Shown one piece after another: positions 44,171 to 54,569 of a DNA stretch of 64,000 bases. This stretch comes from Arcicella gelida (GTDB lineage Bacteria; Bacteroidota; Bacteroidia; Cytophagales; Spirosomataceae). Every line of letters starts with the position of its first letter. The stretch's first letter is position 1. The translations under genes and the position numbers were made by a program. The stretch spans positions 1 through 64,000 of the forward strand of contig NZ_JAYGIL010000021.1 in NCBI RefSeq assembly GCF_034931025.1. Reading direction: 5' to 3'. The notes under the pieces were generated by a model. The model did no database searches. It saw nothing but the letters and a program-made list of their open reading frames with translations, and had not been told where the DNA came from.

Positions 44171-46714
44171 ATGTTCAAAATCATGCAAGCAAACGATTGC
44201 TCTAACAAAGTAGGCACACGATTTATTTCTTCACACTTAAATAAATTTATTGTTTCTGCTCTTTTCCTGTGTCTCACTTTTTTATCAAATTCTGGTAATG
44301 CTCAAAACTTCACATTGGGAGACCTTCAAAATTTAGCACTTCCAATGCAAGGGAGTAAAATTTCGACTTCTTCAGCGAAATCTCCAAATGTTGACCCTAG
44401 AAAAGTTAATGCTGCTGCAAATGCAAAATCTTCTAGTGATTCTCTAAAAGCAAAAGCTACTGGTAGTGTTGTTAGTGCGGCAGATTCTGCTAGTGCTGCT
44501 TACAAAAAGAAAATTTTTGGTATTAACATGTTTAATAACCCAAATATCACTTTTGAAAGCTCTTTGAACATTCCAACACCTAAAAATTATATTTTAGGAG
44601 CAGGTGATGAGTTGGTTATTGACATCAATGGTTATTCAGAAGAACATTATACACTTCCAATTACTCCTGAGGGTTATGTAAAAATTGCTAAAGTAGGCAA
44701 TGTGTTTGTAAGCGGTATTTCTATCGAAGAAGCAAAAAAAAGAATTATAGACAGACTTTCTAAAATTTATGTAGGATTAAGACCTTATGGTGGCGCCCCG
44801 GCTAACACAACTGCAACAATCTCTTTGGGTAGTATTAAAACTATCAGAGTATCGGTTTTGGGTGATGTTGTAGCACCAGGTACTTATTCTATTTCTTCTT
44901 TATCAAGAGTGATGAACGCTCTGTACTTATCGGGCGGACCAAATGAAAATGGTACTTTCCGTGAAATCAGAGTAATTAGAGACCGAAAATTAATCGCTCA
45001 GTTAGATTTATATGATTTATTGACGACAGGTAATTTACGTCAAAACGTTGGTTTACACGACCAAGATATTATTCAGGTAGGTGCTTATAAATCAAGAGTA
45101 GAAATTATCGGAGAAGTTAAAAAACCTGCTGTTTTCGAAACTTTAGCGAATGAAAGTCTAGAGAAAATCATCAATGAATATGCCAATGGCTTTACTCCAA
45201 TGGCATACAAATCAGTACTAAAAGTTCAACGTATTACTGAAAGAGACAGTAAGCTGATTGATTTAAGTAATGATTTACTATCATCATTTTACCCTAAAGC
45301 AGGTGATGTTATTACCGTTGAAAAAGTATTGATGAATAGAATTGAAAATGCCGTAACCTTAGAAGGTGCAGTATTTAGACCAGGTAAATTTTCAATTAAT
45401 GATAGTCCAACACTAACAAAATTGATTAAAAGAGCTGACAATTTTAAAGAAGATGCCTTTTTAGGAAGAATTTCTATCGTCAGACTTCGTGATAATTTAA
45501 CGAAAGAAAACATCTCTGTTAATTACAACGACATTCTTTCAGGCAAAAGCCCAGATATTGCTCTTCATCGTGAAGACATCGTTACGGTTTATTCTGTAGT
45601 AGAATTAATGGAAAAATACACAGTACGTATTCAAGGTGAAATTAACTTAAAAGAAGATGCACCTTTAACAAGTGCTATTGAAAAAGGATCTACAGCAGTT
45701 TCTGAAACCCCAAGTGAAAATCCAAACAATGACTCTCCTATAGGCACTTTCCCATTTTTACATAATATGACTGTAGAAGATTTAGTTGAAAAAGCAGGTG
45801 GTTTAAAAGAATCAGCAGCTACAGGTAGAATCGAGGTAATCAGAAGAAAGAAGAATATTGGTAAAGATGATCCTGCACAAATTACTTCTACAATCGGTGA
45901 GCGTTTTAATTTTGCTATCAACAGTAATCTATCAATTGACCCAAGCGCTTCAAAATTTATTTTAGAGCCATTTGATGAAGTATTTGTTCGTTCATCTCCA
46001 AACTACGAAAAGCAACAATTTATTTCAATTGAAGGACAAGTTACTTTCCCTGGCGTATATGGCTTAGAAAGAAAAAATGAACGTATTTCTGAAGTTATTA
46101 CTCGTGCTGGAGGATTAAATGCTCAAGCTTATCCAAAAGGTGCTACATTGGTTCGTAAATTCAAAATAAGTAAACAAGAAGCTGATAGAAAAAGCGAACA
46201 AATGAGTGAATTATCTGACAATACTACTGAAGCAAGTGTTAAAGTAAAATCGGTAAAAGAAGAAACATCTGAATCAATTGGAATTGATTTAGTGAAAGCC
46301 TTAGAAGACCCAAGCTCTTCAGCAGATATGCTTTTGCAAGATGGAGATATTATCAAAATCCCTAAAGAACCACAGACAGTAAGAATGCAAGGAGAAGTTT
46401 TGTACCCAACATCAACGAGATACGTTGAAAGCTTGCCTTTCAAACATTATATTTCTGAAGCTGGAGGTTTTACAGAATTATCATCACGTAAACGTTCTTA
46501 TATCATTTATGCAAATGGTTCTGTAGATAGAACGAGAAAGTTTTTAGGTTTGATAAATATCTATCCAAAAGTTCAGCCAGGTTCAGAAATTGTTGTACCA
46601 AGCTTGAATGTCAGACAAGGTGCTTCGCAACAAGCATTACAAACGATTCAAACACTTACGATGGGTTTAACAAGTGTTGCTACTCTTTTTGCACTTATCA
46701 GAACTTTTAAATAA
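44171..46714 (+). CDS. Wza-like outer-membrane polysaccharide export protein with multiple SLBB domains
   Basis: Forms the outer-membrane channel for surface polysaccharide. About 848 aa from the ATG at 44171; the frame opens at 44072 with only a TTG. A Sec signal (hydrophobic FIVSALFLCLTFLSN, ending GNAQ) is followed by a poly-saccharide-export domain (about 135-230: YILGAGDELVIDINGYSEEHYTLPITPEGYVKIAKVG) and about five SLBB domains of about 80 aa each. It ends with a hydrophobic C-terminal helix. It is first in the 11-gene operon and unusually long compared with E. coli Wza (about 380 aa). Confidence 0.9.
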   Translation: MFKIMQANDCSNKVGTRFISSHLNKFIVSALFLCLTFLSNSGNAQNFTLGDLQNLALPMQGSKISTSSAKSPNVDPRKVNAAANAKSSSDSLKAKATGSVVSAADSASAAYKKKIFGINMFNNPNITFESSLNIPTPKNYILGAGDELVIDINGYSEEHYTLPITPEGYVKIAKVGNVFVSGISIEEAKKRIIDRLSKIYVGLRPYGGAPANTTATISLGSIKTIRVSVLGDVVAPGTYSISSLSRVMNALYLSGGPNENGTFREIRVIRDRKLIAQLDLYDLLTTGNLRQNVGLHDQDIIQVGAYKSRVEIIGEVKKPAVFETLANESLEKIINEYANGFTPMAYKSVLKVQRITERDSKLIDLSNDLLSSFYPKAGDVITVEKVLMNRIENAVTLEGAVFRPGKFSINDSPTLTKLIKRADNFKEDAFLGRISIVRLRDNLTKENISVNYNDILSGKSPDIALHREDIVTVYSVVELMEKYTVRIQGEINLKEDAPLTSAIEKGSTAVSETPSENPNNDSPIGTFPFLHNMTVEDLVEKAGGLKESAATGRIEVIRRKKNIGKDDPAQITSTIGERFNFAINSNLSIDPSASKFILEPFDEVFVRSSPNYEKQQFISIEGQVTFPGVYGLERKNERISEVITRAGGLNAQAYPKGATLVRKFKISKQEADRKSEQMSELSDNTTEASVKVKSVKEETSESIGIDLVKALEDPSSSADMLLQDGDIIKIPKEPQTVRMQGEVLYPTSTRYVESLPFKHYISEAGGFTELSSRKRSYIIYANGSVDRTRKFLGLINIYPKVQPGSEIVVPSLNVRQGASQQALQTIQTLTMGLTSVATLFALIRTFK

Positions 46715-46735
46715 TATTATAATTCAGGATTTAAG

Positions 46736-47824
46736 ATGTCAGCAAAACAACATACATCATTACCAGAAGATCAATTTTCGCTTGAAGACATAGTTTTAAA
46801 AGTCATAAAATTAAAACAGTTAATTGTAGCTAATTGGAAAATTGTCACAATTGCCACTTTCATAGGTATGGCTTGTGGTTTATCATGGGAATTAATCACC
46901 AGAAAACCTCCCGTTTATACGTCCAAAATTCTATTTAACATGGAAAACGGCGGTAGTTCTCCATCTGGAGGACTATCAGACTTGGCAAGTGCTTTTGGCG
47001 TAAATACAGGAGCTGCTCCTTCTTCTAATTTGTTTGTTGGAGAGAATTTCAATGAACTTATTAGAACTAAAAATCTTTACAACCGAGCATTACTAACTAA
47101 AGTGAAAGTAAAGGGCAAAGATGAAATTTTTGCCAACTATTTCTTACGTAAAAGTGGTATTCGTGAAATCGAAATGGAAGACGATGAAGAGATTCAAAAC
47201 TTTCAATTCAAACACAGTAATTACAAAGAATGTACTGTTAAAGAGAAAGCTCAGTTAAGAAATATTCAAAACTTTTTAATGCCACTAACTGATATTGCGA
47301 ATGAAAGTAAAAAAGCATCATTTGTTACTTTAACAGTTATTACAAGAAACGACACATTATCTTATATATGGTCATATCTTTATCTTAAAACTATTACCGA
47401 TTTTTATATTGAAACCAAGACTAAAAAATCTAAAGATTTACTTGTATTGGTTGAGAATAGAGTAGATTCTTTAAGAAGAGAATTGTATCGTACTCAGGGT
47501 GCTGCGGCAAAATTTGCTGACCAAAACCAACAAGTAATTGTTCAACAAGGATTGGTTCAACAACAACGTTTGGCTACAAACAGCTCGCAATTACAAAGTT
47601 TATATTATGAAGCTGTAAGAAGCCTAGACAATATGAAGTTCTCGATGGTAAAAGAATCTCCACTCTATAGTATTATCGACGATGCTGAGTTACCTTTTCC
47701 GAAGGAGACCGACAGAATAACAAAGGGAACAATTATTGGAACCGTTTTAGGATTATTGCTTTCGATTTTATACGTTGTCTTTTCGAAAACAATGGGTAAA
47801 GTAAAGAATAAAGTAGAAGAGTAA
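46736..47824 (+). CDS. Wzz-type chain-length/polysaccharide co-polymerase protein
   Basis: A 362-aa inner-membrane protein: N-terminal helix (about 38-58), a large periplasmic coiled-coil part (about 60-330, with a strong helical LVENRVDSLRRELYRTQGAAAKFADQ stretch) and a C-terminal helix (about 328-350). This is the Wzz fold; no kinase domain (as in Wzc) is attached. It probably controls glycan chain length or joins the inner-membrane exporter to the outer-membrane channel. It follows the exporter by 21 bp. Confidence 0.85.
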   Translation: MSAKQHTSLPEDQFSLEDIVLKVIKLKQLIVANWKIVTIATFIGMACGLSWELITRKPPVYTSKILFNMENGGSSPSGGLSDLASAFGVNTGAAPSSNLFVGENFNELIRTKNLYNRALLTKVKVKGKDEIFANYFLRKSGIREIEMEDDEEIQNFQFKHSNYKECTVKEKAQLRNIQNFLMPLTDIANESKKASFVTLTVITRNDTLSYIWSYLYLKTITDFYIETKTKKSKDLLVLVENRVDSLRRELYRTQGAAAKFADQNQQVIVQQGLVQQQRLATNSSQLQSLYYEAVRSLDNMKFSMVKESPLYSIIDDAELPFPKETDRITKGTIIGTVLGLLLSILYVVFSKTMGKVKNKVEE

Positions 47825-47836
47825 TTATTTAATAAT

Positions 47837-48664
47837 ATGCAAGAAACAGTTATCGAGTCAGGTAGGTCAGAAAAATATTATTGGCAAGATTTGTGGAGGT
47901 TTAGAGAATTACTTTACATTTTGGCAATTCGAGATATTACCGTAAAGTATAAACAAACATTTGTAGGAGTTGCTTGGGCTATTTTTCGTCCAGTACTTAC
48001 AGTATTAGTATTTGTCTTTGCTTTTGATAAAGTAGCCAAAATAGAAAGCCATTCAACAATACCATTACAAATCATTATTTTTACTGGTGTTATTTTTTGG
48101 AATTTCTTTGCCATGTCATTCCAACAAGTAAGCAACAGTATTACTGGAAATGCTAATTTGGTATCAAAAGTTTATTTCCCAAGATTATTGATGCCTTTGA
48201 GTGCGGTAGCAGTACCTTTACTTGATTTTATTGTTGGTTTTGTAGTAATGATTCCTTTTCTAATTTACAAAGGTTATACACCAACACTTAATATTCTATT
48301 TGTTCCAGTATTTCTATTTTTAGCATTTTTTGCTTCATTTAGTTTAGGTGTAATTTTTGCCTCTTTAAATGTTCAATTTAGAGATTTCCAGCAAATCGTT
48401 CCATTGGTAGTTCAATATGGTTTTTTTGTTTGTCCAGTGGCTTATCCAATATCATCATTGAAAGATTTCTCTTGGTATCCAATCTATCAATGGTTAAATC
48501 CATTAGCAGGAATTATAGAAGGTTTTAGGTGGTGTTTAATTCCAAATTATACAGATTTTGAATGGAATAGTTTTATCCCAACCATCATATTTGTAACCAT
48601 AACCACTACGCTGGCAATCATTTTTTTCCGTAAAAAAGAGAATTCTTTTGTGGATTACATTTAA
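47837..48664 (+). CDS. ABC-2 type polysaccharide exporter permease (Wzm-like)
   Basis: A 275-aa permease with six membrane helices, lipopolysaccharide/capsule exporter type. The segment YFTFVGVAWAIF-like start (KYKQTFVGVAWAIFRP) and the LNPLAGIIEGFRW motif near the C-terminus are characteristic. It pairs with the ATPase encoded 34 bp downstream. Together they would carry undecaprenyl-linked polysaccharide across the inner membrane. Confidence 0.93.
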   Translation: MQETVIESGRSEKYYWQDLWRFRELLYILAIRDITVKYKQTFVGVAWAIFRPVLTVLVFVFAFDKVAKIESHSTIPLQIIIFTGVIFWNFFAMSFQQVSNSITGNANLVSKVYFPRLLMPLSAVAVPLLDFIVGFVVMIPFLIYKGYTPTLNILFVPVFLFLAFFASFSLGVIFASLNVQFRDFQQIVPLVVQYGFFVCPVAYPISSLKDFSWYPIYQWLNPLAGIIEGFRWCLIPNYTDFEWNSFIPTIIFVTITTTLAIIFFRKKENSFVDYI

Positions 48665-48698
48665 CATTATTTGCATAATGTAGAAAAACCCTTTGAAA

Positions 48699-49955
48699 AT
48701 GACAGTAATTGAAGCTGAAAATATAAGTAAAAAATACATTATCGACCACATCAAAAGTAATGCGAAAGCCAATACGCTTAGAGAGGTAGTTACAGATAAG
48801 TTAAAAAACATATTCAATAAAAAAACTGAAGAACAAATAAGTCACGAAGAATTCTGGGCTTTGAAGAATGTTAGTTTTAAAATTGATCAAGGAGACAGGG
48901 TTGGTATTATTGGTTCTAACGGAGCTGGTAAATCAACAATGTTAAAAATCTTGAGTAGAATTACAGAACCTACCGAAGGGAAAATCAAAATTAAAGGTAG
49001 AGTAGCCAGTTTGCTTGAAGTTGGAACTGGATTTCATCCAGAGCTTTCTGGTCGTGAGAATATCTATTTGAATGGTTCAATATTAGGAATGAAGCGTGAA
49101 GAAATCAAAAAACATTTTGATGCCATTGTGGATTTTGCAGGTGTAGAAAAATTCTTGGATACTCCAGTAAAAAGATACTCTTCTGGAATGTATGTTCGTC
49201 TTGGTTTTGCTATTTCTGCCCATCTCGAACCTGAAATTTTGATTGTGGATGAAGTATTAGCAGTAGGCGATGCTGAATTTCAAAGAAAATGTTTAGGCAA
49301 AATGAAAGATGCTTCTAGTTCTGGAAGAACAATTCTTTTTGTAAGCCATAATCTTACTGCCGTACAAGGACTTTGCAATAAATCTATGTACATGCAAAAA
49401 GGTAAACTACTTGAAATGGGTGAAACCAACCAAGTATTAGCCACTTATTTAAGTCATGTTCAAAAAACAGATTTAGAATCTAGTTGGACAAAACCAGAAG
49501 AAGCTCCAGGAAACGATAAAGTTAGGCTCAAGAAAGTAAAACTTACTCCCGATTATCAAGGCAATTTAAAACATATTGATGTGAGAACATCATTCAAGAT
49601 TCAAATTGAATTTTGGAACATGGTCGATAACATCAATGCCAATATAAGTTTACATCTAAATTCTCTGACGGGCGAATGTATTTTTAATATTGGTACACCA
49701 TCCTTAGAGCTGAGAAAAGGCGTAATTTATGCTGAATGTGAAATTCCTTCTGATTTTATGAACGATGGTTCTTATTCAATATCGTTGATGATTGTTCAAG
49801 ATAAATCAATTGTAATTCATAATTTCGGCGAAGTATTAGTTTTTGAAATTGAAGATTATCGTGAAGGAACAGCTTGGTACGGAAAGTGGCCAGGTTATAT
49901 TAGACCAAAAATCAACTTTCCCATTACTCAACTTGAACTAGAAAATGTTAGCTAG
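48699..49955 (+). CDS. ABC exporter ATPase with C-terminal carbohydrate-binding domain (Wzt-like)
   Basis: A 418-aa ATPase from the ATG at 48699 (a TTG two codons upstream is less likely). Walker A is GSNGAGKST (72-80), signature YSSGM (160-164), Walker B ILIVDEVLAVGD (about 180-191), and the H-loop SHN. The C-terminal ~170 residues form a Wzt_C-type beta-sandwich that in relatives recognises the terminal modification of the O-polysaccharide. If that holds here, an end-cap must be made by genes in or near this operon. Confidence 0.93.
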   Translation: MTVIEAENISKKYIIDHIKSNAKANTLREVVTDKLKNIFNKKTEEQISHEEFWALKNVSFKIDQGDRVGIIGSNGAGKSTMLKILSRITEPTEGKIKIKGRVASLLEVGTGFHPELSGRENIYLNGSILGMKREEIKKHFDAIVDFAGVEKFLDTPVKRYSSGMYVRLGFAISAHLEPEILIVDEVLAVGDAEFQRKCLGKMKDASSSGRTILFVSHNLTAVQGLCNKSMYMQKGKLLEMGETNQVLATYLSHVQKTDLESSWTKPEEAPGNDKVRLKKVKLTPDYQGNLKHIDVRTSFKIQIEFWNMVDNINANISLHLNSLTGECIFNIGTPSLELRKGVIYAECEIPSDFMNDGSYSISLMIVQDKSIVIHNFGEVLVFEIEDYREGTAWYGKWPGYIRPKINFPITQLELENVS

Positions 49956-49997
49956 AAAAGATAAAACTTCATTAATCTTTTCCTTTAACATCAACAA

Positions 49998-51074
49998 ATG
50001 ATAAACGTTACAAAAACATATTTACCTCCCATTGAAGAGTACCAACAATATGTACAAGGTATTTGGCAGAAAAATCAATTAACTAATAACGGCCCATTAG
50101 TTCAGGAATTAGAAAGTAAGCTCAAAGAATATCTTGGCGTAAAACATTGCTTTTATGTAAGCAACGGAACGATTGCAATACAAATAGCACTGAAAGTACT
50201 AAATATTACGAAGGAAGTAATTACTACACCATTTTCATATTGTGCTACTTCTCATGCTATTGTTTGGGAAAACTGTACGCCTATTTTCGCAGATATTTCA
50301 CCTGATGATTTTTGTATTGACCCTTCAAAAGTAGAACAATTAATTACTGAAAATACCGAAGCTATTTTAGCGACTCACGTATATGGTAATCCTTGTGAGG
50401 TCGAAAAGTTGGCTGCTATTGCCCAAAAACACAACATAAAATTAATTTATGATGCTGCCCATGCTTTTGGCGTAAAAGTAAATGGTACTTCTTTATTCAA
50501 TTTTGGGGATATAAGTACTTGCAGTTTTCATTCCACAAAAGTATTTCATTCTACCGAAGGCGGAGCTATTTTTACAGATGATGACCAATTAGCGTATTTG
50601 ATTGATAGCTACAGAAGCTTTGGACATAAAAGCGACAACTATTATACCATCGGTATCAATGGCAAAAATTCAGAATTTCATGCTGCAATGGGTTTGTGTG
50701 TGTTACCTAAAGTAAAAGAAATTATCGAAGCCCGAAAAAACATTTTTGCTTTGTACGATAAACTTTTGAACTGGGAAAAATTGACAAAGCCTAAAGTGAA
50801 ACTTCCCATAGAAACTAATCATGCGTATTATCCTGTTTTCTTTGAATCTGAAGAAGTTTTGTTAAAAGTAAGAACAGCATTAGAAGCTGAAAACATCTTT
50901 CCTCGACGATACTTCTACCCTTCATTAAATACTTTGAAGTTTGTAACAGCACAAAGTAATTGTCCAATTGCTGATGATGTCGCTCCAAGAGCATTGGCTT
51001 TGCCTCTTTATTATGATTTAGCCCATACTGATGTTGAAAGAATTAGTACGATAATTAATAACACTATTTCATAA
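49998..51074 (+). CDS. DegT/DnrJ/EryC1-family PLP aminotransferase
   Basis: A 358-aa enzyme making an amino sugar from a nucleotide-linked keto-sugar. The family motifs are seen: SNGTIAIQIAL (about 55-65), the aspartate DAAHAFG (152-158) and the PLP lysine in FHSTKVF (K181). It resembles dTDP-4-amino-dideoxyhexose transaminases (VioA/RffA-like). No dehydratase gene is nearby, so the nucleotide sugar must be made elsewhere. Confidence 0.9.
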   Translation: MINVTKTYLPPIEEYQQYVQGIWQKNQLTNNGPLVQELESKLKEYLGVKHCFYVSNGTIAIQIALKVLNITKEVITTPFSYCATSHAIVWENCTPIFADISPDDFCIDPSKVEQLITENTEAILATHVYGNPCEVEKLAAIAQKHNIKLIYDAAHAFGVKVNGTSLFNFGDISTCSFHSTKVFHSTEGGAIFTDDDQLAYLIDSYRSFGHKSDNYYTIGINGKNSEFHAAMGLCVLPKVKEIIEARKNIFALYDKLLNWEKLTKPKVKLPIETNHAYYPVFFESEEVLLKVRTALEAENIFPRRYFYPSLNTLKFVTAQSNCPIADDVAPRALALPLYYDLAHTDVERISTIINNTIS

Positions 51075-51079
51075 AGAAT

Positions 51080-53134
51080 ATGACTTTCTTGTATCCTATC
51101 ATATTTGCCATTTTCATTGGTTTTGTATTTAGAGTATCGGCAAGAGTTTGTCAGAAATCATTAATTGATCTCATCATTATTGCCTACATCGTTTTCTGTG
51201 GAAGTGTTATTCTAACAGGCTTTACGCTTTCTGAAATTCATAAAATGAATGATAGAAGGTTTTGGGCAATCGGAGTATTTATTCCTGCTTTTATTTTCTA
51301 TATTCAATTCACAAAATTTTTCGGGAAAGATAGAAATGAAAACTTTACTGTCTTTCAAATGATTGGTAGTCAAATTCAGGCAGTTTGGAATTGGTTTGGT
51401 AATCTTTCGCTATTCTTAAAATGTATCTTCGCTGGGCTTTTCATTAGTCTTGGCATTATTGAAATCACCAACTTTATTTTAATTTGCTATACTCCTCCTA
51501 ATGAATGGGATAGTATGACAGGACACTTAAATAGACTTCTGTATTACCTCCAACACAATACAATGTCGCATTTCGGTGGAACAAACTGGAACATCGACAG
51601 CTATCCAAGAAGTGCCTGTACAATTCAAATTTATACTTATTTGATGTCAGGAAAAGTTGAAAATTGGTTTAAAGCCATTCATCATACTGCTTATTGGATA
51701 ATTGGATTTGGCGTTTTTGGTATTGTTAGAAGTATCAGCAAAAACCTAACAGCTAGTTTCTTTTGTGCATTAGTCGTGTTATTACTACCTGATGTTTTAA
51801 AACAAACAATTACGACAGAATCTGATATTGTACTTGCCTCATATTTGGCTTGTTTGGTTTACTTTCTATTCAGTTTTAACGAAAAGAAAAAAAGAAGATA
51901 CCTTTATTTAGCAGGTTTTAGTTTCGGAATTGCACTTGGGCATAAAATAACATTTGTGTTTTCTCTTCCACCAGTTTTCTTAATTTTACTTTATACTGTT
52001 TTCAGAGATGACGAAAAAAGTAATTTCCTTCGTCTTACGTTTGCACATTTTAAACATTTATTTGTTGCCTTCATTTTGGGCTTTGTGTTATTTGCTCTTC
52101 CTGCGGGATACATAGAAAATATTCAAGAATATCATCATCCAATTGGACCACCAACTGCTTTAAAACATCAATCTGTTGATAGAGCAGGTTCAAAAGCCAA
52201 TCTTATCAAACAAGGTTCTCGAAATGTTTTAAGATACAGTATTGATTTAATCAATTTAGATGGTTTAAGAAACTGGGAAGCAGGTGAAAAGTTGAATAAA
52301 ACCATGAAAAAACCAATTATTTGGTTTGAAAGAAACGTTTTAAAAACACGATTAGAAGCCGAAAAAGACTTTACCATCGTTCCATTTACTTATCATAAAA
52401 GGTTCGAATTTTATAATATGAGTCCCTACTGGGGCATTTTCGGTTTTGGTTTAATTCTTCCTTTGATATTAATGGTGCTTTTCCGAATCATAAGAGCAAA
52501 AGCAGTTTATTATTATTTGGGCATGGCTTTTACGTTACATTTTATTGCTTTATGTTACACAGCAGCTTACGACCCTTGGAAAGGACGATACATGATAAGC
52601 AGTGCAATTTTCGCTGTGCCTTTTCTTGCTTTGCTTTTTACAGAGCAATATTCTATTGAAAAAGCAAAGCATATCTTTTTAAAAACTTATGTGGGCTTTG
52701 TAGTAATTGTTGGAATCGCTTCTGCTCTTTCATCTACATTTCTAAATTATAGATGTTTACCATTTAGTGCTTATGGTAGAAAATCTGCTTTTGATATGAC
52801 AAGAATGGAAATATTAACAGAAGCTAGACCAGATATAACCAAGGCTTATGAAAACTTCAATAATATAGTTCCACAAGATGCTACAGTAGCTGTGGCAACA
52901 ATAAACGATGACTACGAATACCCACTTTGGGGAGATAAACTCACAAGAAAATTAATTGTCATTAATCCTTTTGAACAAGGCTTACGCCCCATTCCAAAAG
53001 AAGCTGATTATTTATTTTTTGCTAAAAGTGTCATTAAACCCAAAATTGGCGACATTCGTTTAGGAACAGATACAACCATGACTAAAAATGTAATTGTAAA
53101 AGGCGAAGATTATTACCTCAGAAAATTACGTTAG
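51080..53134 (+). CDS. Multi-spanning membrane protein, possible GT39/ArnT-like glycosyltransferase
   Basis: A 684-aa protein with ten or more membrane helices in the first 540 residues and a soluble C-terminal part (about 550-684). Early loop residues RSACTIQIYTYL and DIVLASYLACLVYFLFS suggest a polyprenyl-phosphate glycosyltransferase of the GT-C class, but no signature motif is exact. In polysaccharide operons such proteins may be polymerase (Wzy), ligase or GT-C transferase. It starts 5 bp after the aminotransferase stop. Confidence 0.65.
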   Translation: MTFLYPIIFAIFIGFVFRVSARVCQKSLIDLIIIAYIVFCGSVILTGFTLSEIHKMNDRRFWAIGVFIPAFIFYIQFTKFFGKDRNENFTVFQMIGSQIQAVWNWFGNLSLFLKCIFAGLFISLGIIEITNFILICYTPPNEWDSMTGHLNRLLYYLQHNTMSHFGGTNWNIDSYPRSACTIQIYTYLMSGKVENWFKAIHHTAYWIIGFGVFGIVRSISKNLTASFFCALVVLLLPDVLKQTITTESDIVLASYLACLVYFLFSFNEKKKRRYLYLAGFSFGIALGHKITFVFSLPPVFLILLYTVFRDDEKSNFLRLTFAHFKHLFVAFILGFVLFALPAGYIENIQEYHHPIGPPTALKHQSVDRAGSKANLIKQGSRNVLRYSIDLINLDGLRNWEAGEKLNKTMKKPIIWFERNVLKTRLEAEKDFTIVPFTYHKRFEFYNMSPYWGIFGFGLILPLILMVLFRIIRAKAVYYYLGMAFTLHFIALCYTAAYDPWKGRYMISSAIFAVPFLALLFTEQYSIEKAKHIFLKTYVGFVVIVGIASALSSTFLNYRCLPFSAYGRKSAFDMTRMEILTEARPDITKAYENFNNIVPQDATVAVATINDDYEYPLWGDKLTRKLIVINPFEQGLRPIPKEADYLFFAKSVIKPKIGDIRLGTDTTMTKNVIVKGEDYYLRKLR

Positions 53135-53149
53135 TTACTTTAATATTCG

Positions 53150-53851
53150 ATGATGAAAATTGCAATTATGCAACCTTATATATTCCCATACATTGGGTAT
53201 TTTCAGTTAATTAATGCTGTTGATAAATTCATTATTTATGATGATGTAAATTATATCAATAAAGGTTGGATTAATCGGAATAGAATACTTGTGAATGGTA
53301 AAGACAGCCTTTTTACCATTCCATTGAAAGAAGCGAGTCAGAATAAATTAATTAATGAAATTGAAGTAAATTGGGATAATTCTTGGAAAAGTAAATTTCT
53401 AAAAACCATCGAACAAAGCTATAAAAAAGCACCATTTTACTCGGAGATTCTTCCAATAATTGAAAAAACAATCAGCATCAATCAGACTACTATTTCAGCA
53501 GTGATTACACTAAATTTAAAATTAGTCAACGAATATCTTGATATTAACACTGAAATTGTAAGCAGTTCAAGCATTTATAACAACACTCATCTAAAAGCAC
53601 AAGACAGAATTATTGATATTTGTTTGCAGGAAAAAGCTGAAACTTACATCAATCCTATTGGTGGCTTGGAATTGTACGATAAATCTGTTTTCAAAAATCA
53701 AGATATGGCATTATTTTTTATTAAAAGTAAAGCATGTACTTATAAACAATTTAAAAATGAGTTTGTACCTTGGCTTTCAATTATTGATGTTTTAATGTTT
53801 TGCTCGAAAACAGAAGTCAAAGAGTATTTGAATAATTTTGAATTAGTTTAG
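53150..53851 (+). CDS. WbqC-like family protein
   Basis: A 233-aa cytosolic protein of the WbqC family: MMKIAIMQPYIFPYIGYFQL, then DKFIIYDDVNYINKGWINRN and the C-terminal YINPIGGLELYDKS. The family occurs in O-antigen and capsule clusters and is believed to modify nucleotide-linked sugars, but the reaction is uncharacterised. Two start ATGs are adjacent; either gives the same protein within a residue. 15 bp separate it from the membrane gene. Confidence 0.88.
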   Translation: MMKIAIMQPYIFPYIGYFQLINAVDKFIIYDDVNYINKGWINRNRILVNGKDSLFTIPLKEASQNKLINEIEVNWDNSWKSKFLKTIEQSYKKAPFYSEILPIIEKTISINQTTISAVITLNLKLVNEYLDINTEIVSSSSIYNNTHLKAQDRIIDICLQEKAETYINPIGGLELYDKSVFKNQDMALFFIKSKACTYKQFKNEFVPWLSIIDVLMFCSKTEVKEYLNNFELV

Positions 53852-53906
53852 GTTATCATCATTTTTGATAAAATCAGTGGCTCGCCACTCAAAAATACCT
53901 TAAAAA

Positions 53907-54566
53907 ATGGCAAAAGTAGTAGTTTTCGGAACTGAATTAGTGGCGGAATTAGCCCACTATTACTTAACAAATGACTCTGAGCATGAAATTGTTGCTTTTA
54001 CTGTCAATCAAGAATATATCAAAGAATCCACTTTTTGTGGTCTTCCAGTAGTAGCTTTCGAGGAAGTAACTACGCTCTTCCCACCCGCTAAATTTAAGTT
54101 TTTCGCCCCTCTTTCTGAACGAAAAATGAATCAAATTAGGGCAAAAATCTATCAAGAAGCAAAAGATAAAGGTTATGAATTTATTTCATACATCAGCTCG
54201 AAAGCGACAGTTCTAACTGATAAAATTGGCGAAAACTGTTTTATTTTAGAAGATAATACTATTCAACCTTTTGTAACAATTGGCAATGATGTAGTACTTT
54301 GGTCGGGAAATCATATTGGTCATCACAGTGTCATTAAAGACCATGTATATTTTACTTCACACATTGTACTTTCAGGACGTTGCATTGTTGAACCTTATTG
54401 TTTTTTAGGTGTAAATGCAACAATCAGAGACGGAGTACATTTAGCAGAAGGAACTCTCATTGCGATGGGGACCAACTTTACAGGTAAAAAATCCGATGAA
54501 TGGAGTATCTATAAAGGTAATCCAGCCGAAAAAGCAAAAATTTCAAGTAAAGACATTAAATTATAA
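53907..54566 (+). CDS. Hexapeptide-repeat sugar acetyltransferase
   Basis: A 219-aa PglD/NeuD-type acetyltransferase: a Rossmann-like N-terminal part (MAKVVVFGTELVAELAHYY, 1-85) followed by a left-handed beta-helix of hexapeptide repeats (about 95-200), with IGHHSVIKDHVYFTSHIVLS holding the probable catalytic His. It would acetylate an amino sugar, fitting the DegT aminotransferase two genes upstream. Its stop lies 3 bp before the next start. Confidence 0.85.
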   Translation: MAKVVVFGTELVAELAHYYLTNDSEHEIVAFTVNQEYIKESTFCGLPVVAFEEVTTLFPPAKFKFFAPLSERKMNQIRAKIYQEAKDKGYEFISYISSKATVLTDKIGENCFILEDNTIQPFVTIGNDVVLWSGNHIGHHSVIKDHVYFTSHIVLSGRCIVEPYCFLGVNATIRDGVHLAEGTLIAMGTNFTGKKSDEWSIYKGNPAEKAKISSKDIKL

Positions 54567-54569
54567 TTT